Program-made: the position numbers and the translations under genes
Shown here: in pieces, positions 19,638-30,409 of the stretch
Layout of the letters: the number at the start of each line of letters is the position of its first letter
Numbering within the stretch: the first letter of the stretch is position 1
Notes under the pieces: generated by a model
Told to the model about the DNA's origin: nothing
The model's database searches: none
Seen by the model: the letters and a program-made list of their open reading frames with translations, nothing else
Assembly (NCBI GenBank): GCA_036924085.1
Contig: JAVGWX010000018.1
Coordinates: forward strand, 18,479,464-18,543,463
Length of the DNA: 64,000 bases
Source: Ariolimax columbianus
Taxonomy: Eukaryota; Mollusca; Gastropoda; Stylommatophora; Arionidae
Direction of reading: 5' to 3'

Positions 19638-20878
19638 TGTACTGGAGTTTGCTGTTCTGTACGAACTTCTCTGTTCTTGTACTTTAGTTTGCTGTTCTGT
19701 ACGAACTTCTCTGTTCTTGTACTTGAGTTTGCTGTTCTGTACGAACTTCTCTGTTCTCGTACTTGAGTTTGCTGTTCTGTACGAACTTCTCTGTTCTCGT
19801 ACTTGAGTTTGCTGTTCTGTACGAACTTCTCTGTTCTCGTACTTGAGTTTGCGGTTCTGTACGAACTTCTCTGTTCTTGTACTGGAGTTTGCTGTTCTGT
19901 ATGGAGTTTGCTGTTCTGTACGAACTTCTACGTTCTTGTACTGGAGTTTGCTGTTCTGTATGGAGTTTGCTGTTCTGTACGAACTTCTCTGTTCTTGTAC
20001 TGGAGTTTGCTGTTCTGTACGAACCTCTCTGTTCTTGTACTGGAGTTTGCTGTTCTGTACTAACCTCTCTGTTCTTGTACTGGAGTTTGCTGTTCTGTAC
20101 GAACCTCTCTGTTCTTGTACTGGAGTTTGCTGTTCTGTACGAATCTCTCTGTTCTTGTACTGGAATTTGCTGTTCGATAAGAACCTCTCTGTTCTTGTAC
20201 TGGAGTTTGCTGTTCTGTACGAACTTCTCTGTTCTTGTACTGGAGTTTGGTGTTCTGTACGAACCTCTCTGTTCTTGTACTGGAGTTTGCTGTTCTGTAC
20301 GAACCTTTCTGTTCTTGTACTGGAATTTGCTGTTCGATAAGAACCTCTCTGTTCTTGTACTGGAGTTTGCTGTTCTGTACGAAACTCTCTGTTCTTGTAC
20401 TTGAGTTTGCTGTTCTGTAAGAACCTCTCTGTTCTTGTACTAGAGTTTGCTGTTCTGTAAGAACCTCTCTGTTCTTGTACTTGAGTTTGCTGTTCTGTAA
20501 GAACCTCTCTGTTCTTGTACTGGAGTTTGCTGTTCTGTAAGAACCTCTCTGTTCTTGTACTGGAGTTTGCTGTTCTGTAAGAACCTCTCTGTTCTTGTAC
20601 TGGAGTTTGCTGTTCTGTAAGAACCTCTCTGTTCTTGTACTTGAGTTTGCTGTTCTGTAAGAACCTCTCTGTTCTTGTACTGGAGTTTGCTGTTCTGCAA
20701 GAACCTCTCTGTTCTTGTACTGAAGTTTGCTGTTCTGTAAGAACCTCTCTGTTCTTGTACTGGAGTTTGCTGTTCTGTAAGAACCTCTATGTTCTTGTAC
20801 TGGAGTTTGCTGTTCTGCACGAACCTCTCTGTTCTTGTACTGGAGTTTGCTGTTCTGCACGAACCTCTCTGCTCAGCA
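19638..20878. repeat. 40-bp minisatellite, about 31 copies
   Basis: Unit contains GGAGTTTGCTGTTCTGTACG and CTCTCTGTTCTTGTA. Subtypes are grouped: TACGAACTT at the left, TACGAACCT in the middle, TAAGAACCT at the right. Two units near 19890-19975 contain an extra partial TATGGAGTTTGCTGTTCTG duplication. Long frames on both strands are artefacts. Confidence 0.95.
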
Positions 20879-21239
20879 ACGACCTGCTCTCCCTCTCATT
20901 CTTGCCGAAAAGCCTCAACCTGATATCTCCCTTCCTAGCACCAAGGGATCGGCATATATGATGCAGTCCCTATACTGCATGTTATCATTTAACAGCTTGT
21001 TAATCTCGAGGTCTGCAACGTAAGTGCTAAACATAAATGCTTTTCAAAGTTCATATCTCATTAAAATGAATACGTGTTCGTTATTTATTTACTGACTTGG
21101 GTTCGTGTAAATAAAAGTCATATAATTGGTCGACGCAGAACCGTTGGAGCAAGTAAGGAAACTTCGGCTCCCAACAACGCTTTGCAGTACAAGCAGACAT
21201 TACAAGCAGTTTAAAATAAGTCAAATCATTGCATGCTGG
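20879..21239. other. No recognised feature
   Basis: Unique-looking. A GTAAGT at 21019 could pass as a splice donor, but no recognisable exon precedes it. Confidence 0.35.
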
Positions 21240-21375
21240 CTACACAAGAAATGATGGTTATTACCAGTTGAACATAAGAGAGCAGGTGGTGGTCTTGGAA
21301 CTCCGCACAGGCCACAACAACAAACTGAGGTACCAATATACTGAAGATAGATATTATTGACGGATACACCGGTAG

Positions 21376-21387
21376 TACAGTGGAAAT
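21376..21387 (+). repeat. Left target-site duplication of SINE B copy 2
   Basis: TACAGTGGAAAT, repeated exactly at 21658-21669 on the other side of the SINE. Confidence 0.9.
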
Positions 21388-21657
21388 TAAAAAAAAAATG
21401 TATTTATATTTTTTTTTGCGTTCGCCTTATTTTTCTCTAATCCCTAAGGCGGTGTGCGTTGCACTGTGGTTTTTATTTTGAGCCTGTCCGCCCAGTGCAT
21501 CCGACTTCAGTATGCATTTTATGTAAGGGTCTGCTTCCTCCTGCATTTTCTAAGGGTTTGCTTTCCCGGGGTAACGGCCGGTGCTATGAGGGGGATCGAA
21601 CCCAGCACCTTCGGGTTGTGAGCCGTGCCACTTAACCACTAGGCCACGCCGCCTCTT
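21388..21657 (-). mobile_element. SINE B, copy 2, nested in a LINE remnant
   Basis: Minus-strand tRNA-like head with A box GCCTAGTGG and B box GGTTCGATCCC, body as in copy 1, and an A/T-rich tail at the plus-strand left end (about 21388-21418). A perfect 12-bp target duplication and the interrupted LINE sequence show that it inserted after the LINE. Confidence 0.9.
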
Positions 21658-21839
21658 TACAGTGGAAATGACCTCTGAACATCTGCAAAACTGCCCGATA
21701 AACGAAATCCAAATAAAGCACATGTAGCCATCACCAGTGCCAACACTAGACAGGCTCTATGGCAGTGTCGACAGGATGACCGCCGCTTTCTTTTAACAAA
21801 TTCAAGACGATATCTGACAACGCACGAAGAAGAAAAAGG

Positions 21840-22954
21840 AAGTAAATCACGGTTTATGGTATCCGCAATGATGTATGAATACTATTCTTTTCTGTGATCG
21901 TTGGCCAATGATTGGCGAGCACTCAATGTCCAACACGACTGATGGAATCTTTTAAAGTAGCAACCCCCTTTCACTTCGTGCAGTCTGCAACTGCCTTTCA
22001 TAAACTGCAAAAGCTTTATTTTCTAATATTTTATTTCAGCTTCTATATTTGTAAGCGTCAGAGTGACTGAGCTGTCAGAACGTTTATCTTCACGGGTAAG
22101 GGACAGAGTTCGTTTCCAGATCTCGACACGCTCAAGTCCATGTGTATGTAATGAAGTAAAATAGGGAACATCTCGTTAACATACCATTGTGACATATTCG
22201 GAATACGATGTTAGGCCCTTACTTTTTGACCAACTAGACGTGATGTAGTCAGCATCACACGGTCCGCGTTTACTTCCCAGATTGTTATGGTACCAACTTT
22301 TTGAGGCTGAGCCGCCCCCGGGATTCCTTTAGCGAAGGGAAAAAAATCCCCACAAACTATGAACCGAACTCCGATCGTTCGGCTTGGAAGTCTGTGCACA
22401 AATCACTGTCCTAACTGAATATCTGACTGATAATTTTAGAAAAATAGCAGTGAAGAAGGGAATGTGTCACGCGACCTTCAGCAAACAACCGAGACCTAGT
22501 ACAGGGATATCTCTAACGTTTCATCCCTGACGGCAGTGTTTGTGATTTGATAATATGTGCCTTTTATTCCACAATAGTTAACTAGCAATCGAGTCAGTAC
22601 TGTTCAAGTCGTGAATTATTTCCATTTTCTCACTTTCAATGCCTCAGGGTTGGTCGAGGTATGGGGTAAAAAGCGTCGTAAATCAAATATCAACTAAGTG
22701 CTTGGTGTAAATAATTAGACAAACAAATATAAGTCGCCTTCATGTGTGCGCAATATAAACAGCCATAACCTGTCTCCGCCAGGAACTGACAGTCCCAATC
22801 ATAATTGACGTAAGAGTTACCGCTATCGTCTTCTGCTCACCGATGATAGACACAAATTTATATTGGAAAAACTTTAAACTTCCTCATGGGATGTCTAACA
22901 ATATAATGGAATGAAAGCATTCGATAACTTATCCGGAGATTTCTGTTTTCTTTT
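21840..22954. other. No recognised feature
   Basis: About 1.1 kb without repeats or motifs that I can place. Frames are short on both strands. Confidence 0.35.
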
Positions 22955-22955
22955 C

Positions 22956-22990
<35 letters not shown>
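22955..22990. repeat. (TC)n microsatellite
   Basis: About 16 TC units, then pyrimidine-rich sequence. Confidence 0.95.
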
Positions 22991-23154
22991 TTTTTCTCCC
23001 TCCTTCCTGTTTTCTCTATAAATTAATCTTAAGGATCTCTCCTCTGGCCACTAAAAGCAGTACAGTGCCATATCTCTATAATCCAAAGGCCTGCAATTTC
23101 CTATTTATTTCATTTTACGTCATCCTTTACATTCTCCATGCAGTTCTTTAATTT

Positions 23155-24030
23155 GTTCGCCTTCTTCTTCTTCATTGTCTTCTTCTTCACCTTCTTCTTC
23201 TTCATTGTCTTCTTCTTCACCTTCTTCTTCTTCATTGTCTTCTTCTTCACCTTCTTCTTCTTCATTGTCTTCTTCTTCTTTGTCTTCTTCTTCGTTGTCT
23301 TCTTCTTCATTGTCTTCTTCTTCGCCTTCTTCTTCTTCATTGTCTTCTTCTTCACTGTCTTCTTCTTCATTGTCTTCTTCTTCGCCTTCTTCTTCTTCAT
23401 TGTCTTCTTCTTCACTGTCTTCTTCTTCATTGTCTTCTTCTTCGCCTTCTTCTTCTTCATTGTCTTCTTCTTCGTTGTCTTCTTCTTCATTGTCTTCTTC
23501 TTCATTGTCTTCTTCTTCACTGTCTTCTTCTTCATTGTCTTCTTCTTCGCTGTCTTCTTCTTCATTGTCTTCTTCTTCGCTGTCTTCTTCTTCACTGTCT
23601 TCTTCTTCATTGTCTCCTTCTTCGCTGTCTTCTTCTTCACTGTCTTCTTCTTCATTGTCTTCTTCTTCGCCTTCTTCTTCTTCATTGTCTTCTTCTTCAT
23701 TGTCTTCTTCTTCGCCTTCTTCTTCTTCATTGTCTTCTTCTTCATTGTCTTCTTCTTCGCTGTCTTCTTCTTCATTTTCTTCTTCTTCGCCTTCTTCTTC
23801 TTCGTTGTCTTCTTCTTCATTGTCTTCTTCTTCGCTGTCTTCTTCTTCACAGTCTTCTTTGTCGTCCCCTTCTTAGTTATCTGCTTCTTCTTCCTTTTAC
23901 TTGGTTTTCTTCTTTGGCGTCTTTTTTTTCTTCTTCTTCGCCCTCGTCTTCTTCTTTATATTCTTCTACTGTGTATTCTTTTTCTTCTTCTTTTATTCTT
24001 CTTCTTTCTTCTCATCGTCTACTTCTTCGA
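23155..24030. repeat. TTC-rich compound array (about 870 bp)
   Basis: Almost pure pyrimidine on the plus strand: runs of TCTTCTTCTTC broken by ATTG, ACTG, GCTG, GCC and GTTG at 15-18 bp intervals. It directly precedes repeat A copy 4, whose 3' tail on this strand should be TTC-rich, so it may be that tail greatly expanded. The open frames (Ser- or Phe-rich forward, Lys-rich reverse) are low-complexity artefacts. Confidence 0.95.
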
Positions 24031-24039
24031 CGCACATTG

Positions 24040-24420
24040 TGAATAGGAGGTTGTGATATTGTGTCGCAGTTTACAGCCAGGCTGCGATATCTGCGCCTTT
24101 CGGCCTGACTTATCTGGTTTCAGCACTTCTCTTCAGAGACCAGTTTCGCCTTTCCTCTGCGATCTCTATTCCCTTAGCCAGACTATACAAGCGCAGACTG
24201 TTTTCGGAACTGGTACTTGGGAGTCATCATAGGGTCTTGGTCAGCTATAGTTTTGTGACCCTGTAGCGAGAATCCAGCTTTGAGTCGCTGGCTACTGACT
24301 GCTTATTTCCCTGCCACCTTTTCTACCACTGAAAATATTTTCACCGATTTTGTTTTAATCGTTAAAACCTCCGTGCCTTTGATGGGGCCTTTTAGTTAGT
24401 GACTTTGTTGTTGTTGTTGT
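24040..24420 (-). mobile_element. Repeat A, copy 4
   Basis: Plus strand reads TTGTGTCGCAGTTTACAGCC, GCTGCGATATCTGCGCC, TTTCGGCCTGAC, CCCTTAGCCAGAC, GGGTCTTGG and GCTGGCTACTGACTGC in repeat A order. Ends near a GTT microsatellite at 24405-24420. Confidence 0.65.
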
Positions 24421-24539
24421 ATGTCCACGATGAGTAAGTTTACTCTTTCATTCGACCTGAAAGTGGTGTTAAGTAACGGGTTGCAGTAGCTATCCTTACA
24501 TCCCGAGTGTGAGGACGAAAGTGGACATAGGTCCTATAA

Positions 24540-24625
24540 ACTGTTGTGTGGCCTCATTTGCATGACGTTCACTACTATGAAGATCACGTCGATCCACATC
24601 TCGTCAGCTAGGCCACTGTTTCCCT
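24540..24625 (+). repeat. Dispersed repeat E, copy 1
   Basis: TGGCCTCATTTGCATGACG and CACTACTATGAAGATCACG match the inverted pair at 60897-61095 and 61545-61710. Confidence 0.5.
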
Positions 24626-24825
24626 ATTCACTGATCTGGTGCTGGTCCGCAGAATTTCTTGTCAGTCCGCGAAAAGTTACTGCGGTTTAAACACTGAACT
24701 ATTTACTGTTCGGTTTCTAGTTGTTTTAAATAACTTTAGAATTTTCACTTTGCAACATTGGATTTCAAAACGAATGAGCAAAATATTTTTAGAAAGGTTT
24801 TGTTTTATTCTGTTAGAACTGTCCG

Positions 24826-24907
24826 CAGAAATGTTCCTTACTTTCACTGATCCGCAAAAATGTTTCCTACTTTCACTGGTCCGCAAAAATGTTTCCTACT
24901 TTCACCG
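24826..24907. repeat. Three copies of a 29-bp repeat
   Basis: TCCGCAAAAATGTTTCCTAC plus CTTTCACTG, tandem, immediately before the tRNA-like SINE. Confidence 0.7.
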
Positions 24908-25140
24908 GTTGCCGGGACTGAGTGGTCTAAAGGTAAGACGTCGGCCTCGAGTACTGGAGATTGCGGGTTTAAATCACGGTGGAGACTATGATTTTTTTCA
25001 CGTGGACTTTCTAGTATTTCCCCAGATCTCTCAGTAGTAGAGATCGGACGCCAGTGTGCAGTGTCGCGCCCGCTATAAATCCTAAGGCAGTTGGAGATCG
25101 ACAAGAGTAGGCTCAGCAGCCGCTGCCGGGGCAAAATTCC
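24905..25140 (+). mobile_element. tRNA-derived SINE of a second type (Leu/Ser tRNA-like head)
   Basis: CGGGACTGAGTGGTCTAAAG contains a good A box of the type seen in long-variable-arm tRNAs. A degenerate B box GGGTTTAAATC follows about 50 bp later (expected GTTCRANNC). It is too degenerate and lacks acceptor pairing, so it is not a tRNA gene. The downstream body to about 25140 has no match elsewhere in the window. Confidence 0.5.
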
Positions 25141-25269
25141 AAATTATGTTAAAAATCTAGCCAATCTATTACGGGATCCTCGCTCGTGCTACGGAGCTCG
25201 TGCATTGTGCTGAGATTCTCCAAAAAAATGGAGAACAGAACATTATAGGTTAAACCGTGATAAATGACG

Positions 25270-25678
25270 TTGATTCTTCGACTAAACTAAAAACTAAATT
25301 AAACGATACTAAACTAAACGATACTAAACTATACTAAACTTAACTTAACTTAATTAAACGATACTAAACTATACTATACTGAACTCAACTAAACTAAACT
25401 ACATTAAATGATACTAAACTAAACTAAACGATGCTAAACGATACTAAACTAAACTAAACGATACTAAACTAAACGGTACTAAACTATACTAAACTAAACA
25501 ATTCTAAACTAAACTAAACGATATTAAACTAAACTAAACGATACTAAACTAAACGAAACGATGCTAAACTGAACTAAACGATACTAAACTAAACGATACT
25601 AAACTAAACTAAACTAAACGATACTCAACTAAACTAAACGATACTAAACTAAACTAAACGATACTCAACTAAACATAT
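25270..25678. repeat. ACTAA/ACGAT-based array
   Basis: Irregular tandem mixture of ACTAA, ACGAT and CTAAACTAA words (15 or 20 bp higher units). Confidence 0.9.
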
Positions 25679-25988
25679 CCGCGAACATTTTTGTCCTATT
25701 TTCATTGCTCCGCAGGTGTACACGATTGGCACACACTGAGCTAGACAACGGCCTGTTTCCGCGGAAGTCTACATAGAAGACAGGCGTGGTGTTGGTCAGT
25801 ATATTACCCCTGACTCTGATGCAACGCCCTGTTCAGCATAATGTACCACTCAGTTCACCAGTTAGTGACGGAGTGTGTCGTTAATTAAATTACTGCCCAC
25901 GTAAAGTTGGCATTGCTTAATCGGCAAAAAAGGGCGGAAAACAAACATAATGTGAAGCAAGATTGATGCATACGCTAACTTACACACA

Positions 25989-27309
25989 CAAGGGGCGTTC
26001 AGAAAGTAATGCACCACATCGTTTTTCTTAGCTAATAATAAACAAAGAAACATGAAATGTTGCACACTTCAAATATGGCATGTGTCAATTGTGTGTACAC
26101 AATTACAACACAATCGGACAATTAATACGCCTGCACTAAACCGTTGAAATGGATCATGTTAACAACTTGTGTTATAAGCAGCGAATTGGGATATAATTTC
26201 TTGTTGCAGAGAAGGAAAAGGTTGTGAACATTAGCGAGCGTCTATGTGATGTGTACGAAAGTTTTGTTGTCAAAAGAAGTGCATTTAGTCGCTTGGTTCA
26301 GAGAATCAAAGAATCAGCAAGTGTAGATACACAGCTGCTTGATCGGCCGCGCAGTGGATGTCCTGTCACAGCCACCAACGTAGAAATGCGTTGCCGCCAT
26401 TATTCTTACTGCTAGGCGAATCAATAACTGGTCTTACAGCTATCAATCAGCATTGGTAATGCAAACTCAGTTATAAAAACTAGGATCCTCTAAGGTTTGC
26501 GCAAGATGGGTTCCTCGAAGTCTCACAAATAACCACCGATTGCAAAGGAGAACAATTTCTTCTGAATTGTTGGAGCGTTTCTTTCCTGATGGAGACAACG
26601 TTTTGGCTAATATCGTTTCAGGGGACGAAACCTGGGAACATCATTTTGAACATGAGACAAAAAGACATTCCATGGAGTGATATCCCCCGCAATCACCACG
26701 AAGAACAAAATTCAAGACAACTCCATCAGCTGGAAAGGTCATGATCACTGTCTGTTGGGACATTGAAGGTGTGATTCTTGTTGATGTGATGCCAAGACAA
26801 GAGACAATCAATTCTCAAGCTTAGATTAAGACATTGAAAAAACTCAATCAACGTTTCTGCAGAGTTCGGTCGCACAAGAATCCAGCAGAATTGCTTCTCC
26901 TTCACGACAATGCGTGCCCTCAAAAGTCTGGCAACACGGGAAGCAATCACCAAATTGGGTTGGACTGTACTACCCCATCCACCCTATAGTCCCGATTTGG
27001 CACTCTCTGATTTTCATCTGTTTTGTCCACTCAAAGATGCACTCTCTAGGACAAGGTTATAAGATGATGAAGAAGTGATTCATGCAGCCAAGAAATGGCT
27101 ACATGATCAAGACAAAACGTGGTACTCGCTGGGAATACATGGACTTGTTTCGCGCTGGCATAAAGCTGTACAAGTTGATGGGAATTATGTTGAATAATAT
27201 ATATGTTTACATGACATATCCATGCATATTGTGTAGAAATATCATGCCTTTTTGAAAAAACAGCTGATGAGGAAAACGATGTGGTACATTACTTCCTGAA
27301 TGCCCCTCG
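25989..27309 (+). mobile_element. Degenerate mariner transposon (about 1.3 kb)
   Basis: Terminal inverted repeats of about 35 bp: AGGGGCGTTCAGAAAGTAAT at 25991 pairs with the complement of ATTACTTCCTGAATGCCCCT near 27288-27307. TA follows the right end; the left dinucleotide appears as CA, probably a mutated TA. Total length is that of a complete mariner. The transposase is present but broken (see next entry), so the copy could move only with enzyme from elsewhere. Confidence 0.85.
26205..27195 (+). pseudogene. Mariner transposase, multiply broken
   Basis: A DDE-type cut-and-paste transposase acting on its own inverted repeats. The N-terminal helix-turn-helix region survives at 26224-26415 ('NISERLCDVYESFV', 'LLDRPRSG'). 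Further blocks occur in other frames: a linker 'WVPRSLTNNHR' near 26508, then 'SGDETW' near 26620 (first catalytic Asp), 'TPSAGKVMITV' near 26730, 'LLLHDNACP' near 26895 (second Asp) and 'PYSPDLA' near 26983 (third Asp). The last spacing is consistent with the DD34D of mariners. Several frameshifts and stops separate these blocks, so no functional protein is possible. Length matches the usual about 345 residues. Confidence 0.85.
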
Positions 27310-27319
27310 TATTTAGGTT

Positions 27320-27784
27320 TTGGAGAAGAAAGGTGTTAAAGGCGAAATTACGAACATCAAGTTCTACTGCGAGACATTGCGCAAATTGGAAATAAATGAC
27401 ATTTCATAAGCAAAGATTCAGACTTGACAATTCCCAGAGCGGTCGCCCCCACTTCGAAATGTTCAGTATATTTATATAGCCTTAAAAAAGGACATTCACT
27501 GATTTTAGTCCATCTTATTTCAGTCAACTGGGCCAATTATTTGAAAAATTCCGAAATTAGTTATGAAATTACAACAGTTTCTATTACACCTTATGAGCAC
27601 GCGTTAACATGTGTTACAGGGATCCGAAATCGGAACAAAGAAAGTTACACCGCAACCTGCCCTGTATATCATCAAAGGTGAATTTGAAAAGTTGAGCTTA
27701 AGGCTCATAAAACATAAAAAACATAAGCTACACAAAGAAGAACAGAAAATCTATACGCTCCATGGACATATGGGAGATCAGTAG
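27320..27784. other. No recognised feature
   Basis: An 85-codon frame at 27424-27681 has no motif I know. Confidence 0.35.
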
Positions 27785-28320
27785 CGGCATATAGAAGGTA
27801 AGTAGCGATATGTGGAAGGTAAGTAGGTATATGTAAGGTAAATATGGAAGGTAGGTAGCGGCATACGGAAGGTAGGTAGCGGCATACGGTTGGTAAGAAG
27901 TGACATATGGAAGGTAAGTAGTGACATATGGAAGGAAAGTAACGACATATGGAAGGTTAAATAGATATATAGACGATAAGTAGCGACCTATGGCAGATAA
28001 GTATAAATAGGGAAGGTAAGTAACGGCATATAGAACGTAAGTAGCGACATGTGGAAGGTAAGTAGTGACATTTGGAAGGTAAGTAGCGGCATGTGGAAGG
28101 TAAGTAGCGGCATGTGGAAGGTAAGTAGCGGTATGTGGAAGGTAAGTAGCGACATATTGAAGTTAGTAGCGACATATAAAAGTTAAATAGCGACATATGG
28201 AAGGCAAGTAGCGACTTACGGATGGTAAGTAGTGCCATATGGAAGGTAAGTAGATATATACGAAAGGTAAGTAGCCACACACGTAAGGTAGGCAGTGAGA
28301 TATGGAAGATATTCAACGAC
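27785..28320. repeat. 21-bp degenerate minisatellite
   Basis: Units based on GGAAGGTAAGTAGCGACATA, with variable spacing and many substitutions. Each unit contains GGTAAGTA, which resembles a splice donor. Confidence 0.9.
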
Positions 28321-28324
28321 ATTT

Positions 28325-28560
28325 GGAAGGTACGCAGCGACATTTAGAAAGTAAACAACAAAACAAACGAGGGAAGTAGCGAGAATTGGACGCTAAGCAG
28401 CGACATTTGGAAAGTAAACAACAAAACAAACAAGGGAAGTAGCGAGAATTGGACGCTAAGCAGCGACAATTGGAAAGTAAACAACAAAACATACAAGGGA
28501 AGTAGCGAGAATTGGACGCTAAGCAGCGACAATTAGAAGGTAACCAGAGACGTTTGGCAC
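28325..28560. repeat. 63-bp higher-order repeat, about 3.5 copies
   Basis: Unit contains GAAAGTAAACAACAAAACAA and GAATTGGACGCTAAGCAGCG. It equals three 21-bp subunits and continues the previous array. Confidence 0.85.
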
Positions 28561-28864
28561 GTACGAAGCGACATTTGGAAGAAGAGCAGCGACATAGATA
28601 GGCAAATATGAATAAGATGCGCATTATAAAAATTGTGATCGTTTAAGAAAGGCAGAACACGACAGAAGCATTACCAGTTTAAGTAAAAGTAGAACACGAG
28701 AAGAGATTGGTGACCGAAATAGTATTCAGGATCTGTTCAGTTTGAAACATGACTAACAGCCAAGAGAATAACTTCCAGACTGCAGATATTCCCGAAAAGT
28801 TGGATCAGTCGCCCAATTGGTGTTTATTTCTGTTATTCTTGTTCATCTTCGTCCTCTTCATCAT
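28561..28864. other. No recognised feature
   Basis: Unique stretch between arrays. An open frame starting at 28749 runs into the next array and has no motif. Confidence 0.35.
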
Positions 28865-29165
28865 CCTTGGCTATCACCTTCGTCCTCGTCCTTCACCTTC
28901 GTCCTTATCCTTGTCTATCACCTTCGTCCTTGTCCTTGTCTGTCACCTTCGTCCTTGTCTATCACCTTCGTCCTCGTCCTTGTCTGTCACCTTCGTCCTT
29001 GTCCTTGACTGTCACCTTCGTCCTCGTCCTTGTCTGTCACCTTCGTCCTTGTCCTTGACTGTCACCTTTGTCCTCGTCCTTGGCTATCACATTTGTCCTC
29101 GTCCTTGGCTATCACCTTTGTCCTCGTTCTCGTCATCGTCCTTGGCAATCATCTTTGTCCTCGTC
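28865..29165. repeat. 25/19-bp CTTCGTCCT minisatellite
   Basis: Unit CACCTTCGTCCTTGTCCTTG plus ACTGT; some units lack 6 bp. Pyrimidine-rich, becoming CTTCTTC at the right end. Confidence 0.85.
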
Positions 29166-29344
29166 TTCTTCTTCTTCGTTTTCTTCTTCCGCGACCATAA
29201 GTCGTTTAGACTGGGAAATGATTCTTCAATAAATTGTGCGATCTCTTTCATATCTTTGATCTGGATTCCGTCGTACAGTGTCTCCACGAGGGGGAGTCGG
29301 CGTGTGCCCCGTTCTTCTCCTTCTCCTCATATCAATGTGCTGGG

Positions 29345-30195
29345 GGCCTGGGTCGTCCTGAAGTACATGTGCTGCTGCCATGTTTGCCAGGCCCTGAAGT
29401 ACATGTGTTTCTGCCATGTTTGCCAGGCCCTGAAGTACATGTGTTTCTGCCATGTTTGCCAGGCCCCAGAAGTACATGTGCTGCTGCCATGTTTGCCAGG
29501 CCCTGAAGTACATGTGTTTCTGCCATGTTTGCCAGGCCCTGAAGTACATGTGTTTCTGCCATGTTTGCCAGGCCCCAGAAGTACATGTGTTTCTGCCATG
29601 TTTGCCAGGCCCTGAAGTACATGTGTTTCTGCCATGTTTGCCAGGCCCCAGAAGTACATGTGTTTCTGCCATGTTTGCCAGGCCCCAGAAGTACATGTGC
29701 TGCTGCCATGTTTGCCAGGCCCTGAAGTACATGTGTTTCTGCCATGTTTGCCAGGCCCTGAAGTACATGTGTTTCTGCCATGTTTGCCAGGCCCCAGAAG
29801 TACATGTGCTGCTGCCATGTTTGCCAGGCCCTGAAGTACATGTGTTTCTGCCATGTTTGCCAGGCCCCTGAAGTACATGTGTTTCTGCCATGTTTGCCAG
29901 GCCCTGAAATACATGTGTTTCTGCCATGTTTGCCAGGCCCCAGAAGTACATGTGTTTCTGCCATGTTTGCCAGGCCCCAGAAGTACATGTGTTTCTGCCA
30001 TGTTTGCCAGGCCCCAGAAGTACATGTGTTTCTGCCATGTTTGCCAGGCCCCAGAAGTACATGTGTTTCTGCCATGTTTGCCAGGCCCCAGAAGTACATG
30101 TGTTTCTGCCATGTTTGCCAGGCCCCAGAAGTACATGTGTTTCTGCCATGTTTGCCAGGCCCCAGAAGTACATGTGTTTCTGCCATGTTTGCTAG
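29345..30195. repeat. 36/37-bp minisatellite, about 23 copies
   Basis: Unit contains AAGTACATGTGTTTCTGCC and ATGTTTGCCAGGCCC. Copies are very homogeneous; differences are CCCTG versus CCCCAG at the junction and GTGTTT versus GTGCTGC. Frames of up to about 340 codons on the minus strand are repeat translations. Confidence 0.95.
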
Positions 30196-30409
30196 GCTGC
30201 AGAAACCAAGGCTGGTGGTACCTATCTTGAATTTGGTGATCTCTCATTTTGTTGTTGCCAGTTAGGGGACGAAGTATAATAAGACCAGAACGGCTTTCTG
30301 GACACGTGTTATAAACAAAATGACATCCCACAGAACACAATGGTAGCGTCAACAAAATATGGACACAAGAAACAGAGTAGGCTCTTCCAAAGTTTGGACA
30401 AAATACATC
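30196..30409. other. No recognised feature
   Basis: Short unique stretch. Confidence 0.4.

Larger units (their letters stand above)
21240..21835 (+). pseudogene. I-type LINE 3' remnant, split by a SINE
   Basis: Matches the C-terminal end and tail of the LINE at 4496-8540: 'YYQLN', 'REQVVV' and 'LRTGHN' blocks at 21255-21330, a damaged Cys/His cluster, then after the SINE 'EMTSEHLQNCP' and 'GSV' blocks, ending with CGCACGAAGAAGAA near 21821-21834. It is much older than copies 1 and 2, with many indels and stops. Confidence 0.8.

Noticed and set aside
23110..24046. Lys-rich, Ser-rich and Phe-rich ORFs of 233-302 codons
   Set aside because: Low-complexity TTC/GAA array, open in both directions, with no domain.
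24905..24985. Functional tRNA gene
   Set aside because: The B box is mutated and acceptor-stem pairing is absent; SINE-type body follows.
27785..28320. Many GGTAAGTA strings as splice donors
   Set aside because: They are part of the 21-bp unit and not linked to any coding exon.
29226..30355. Minus-strand ORFs up to 342 codons with a His/Trp-rich repeat
   Set aside because: Translation of the 36/37-bp minisatellite, open in several frames.
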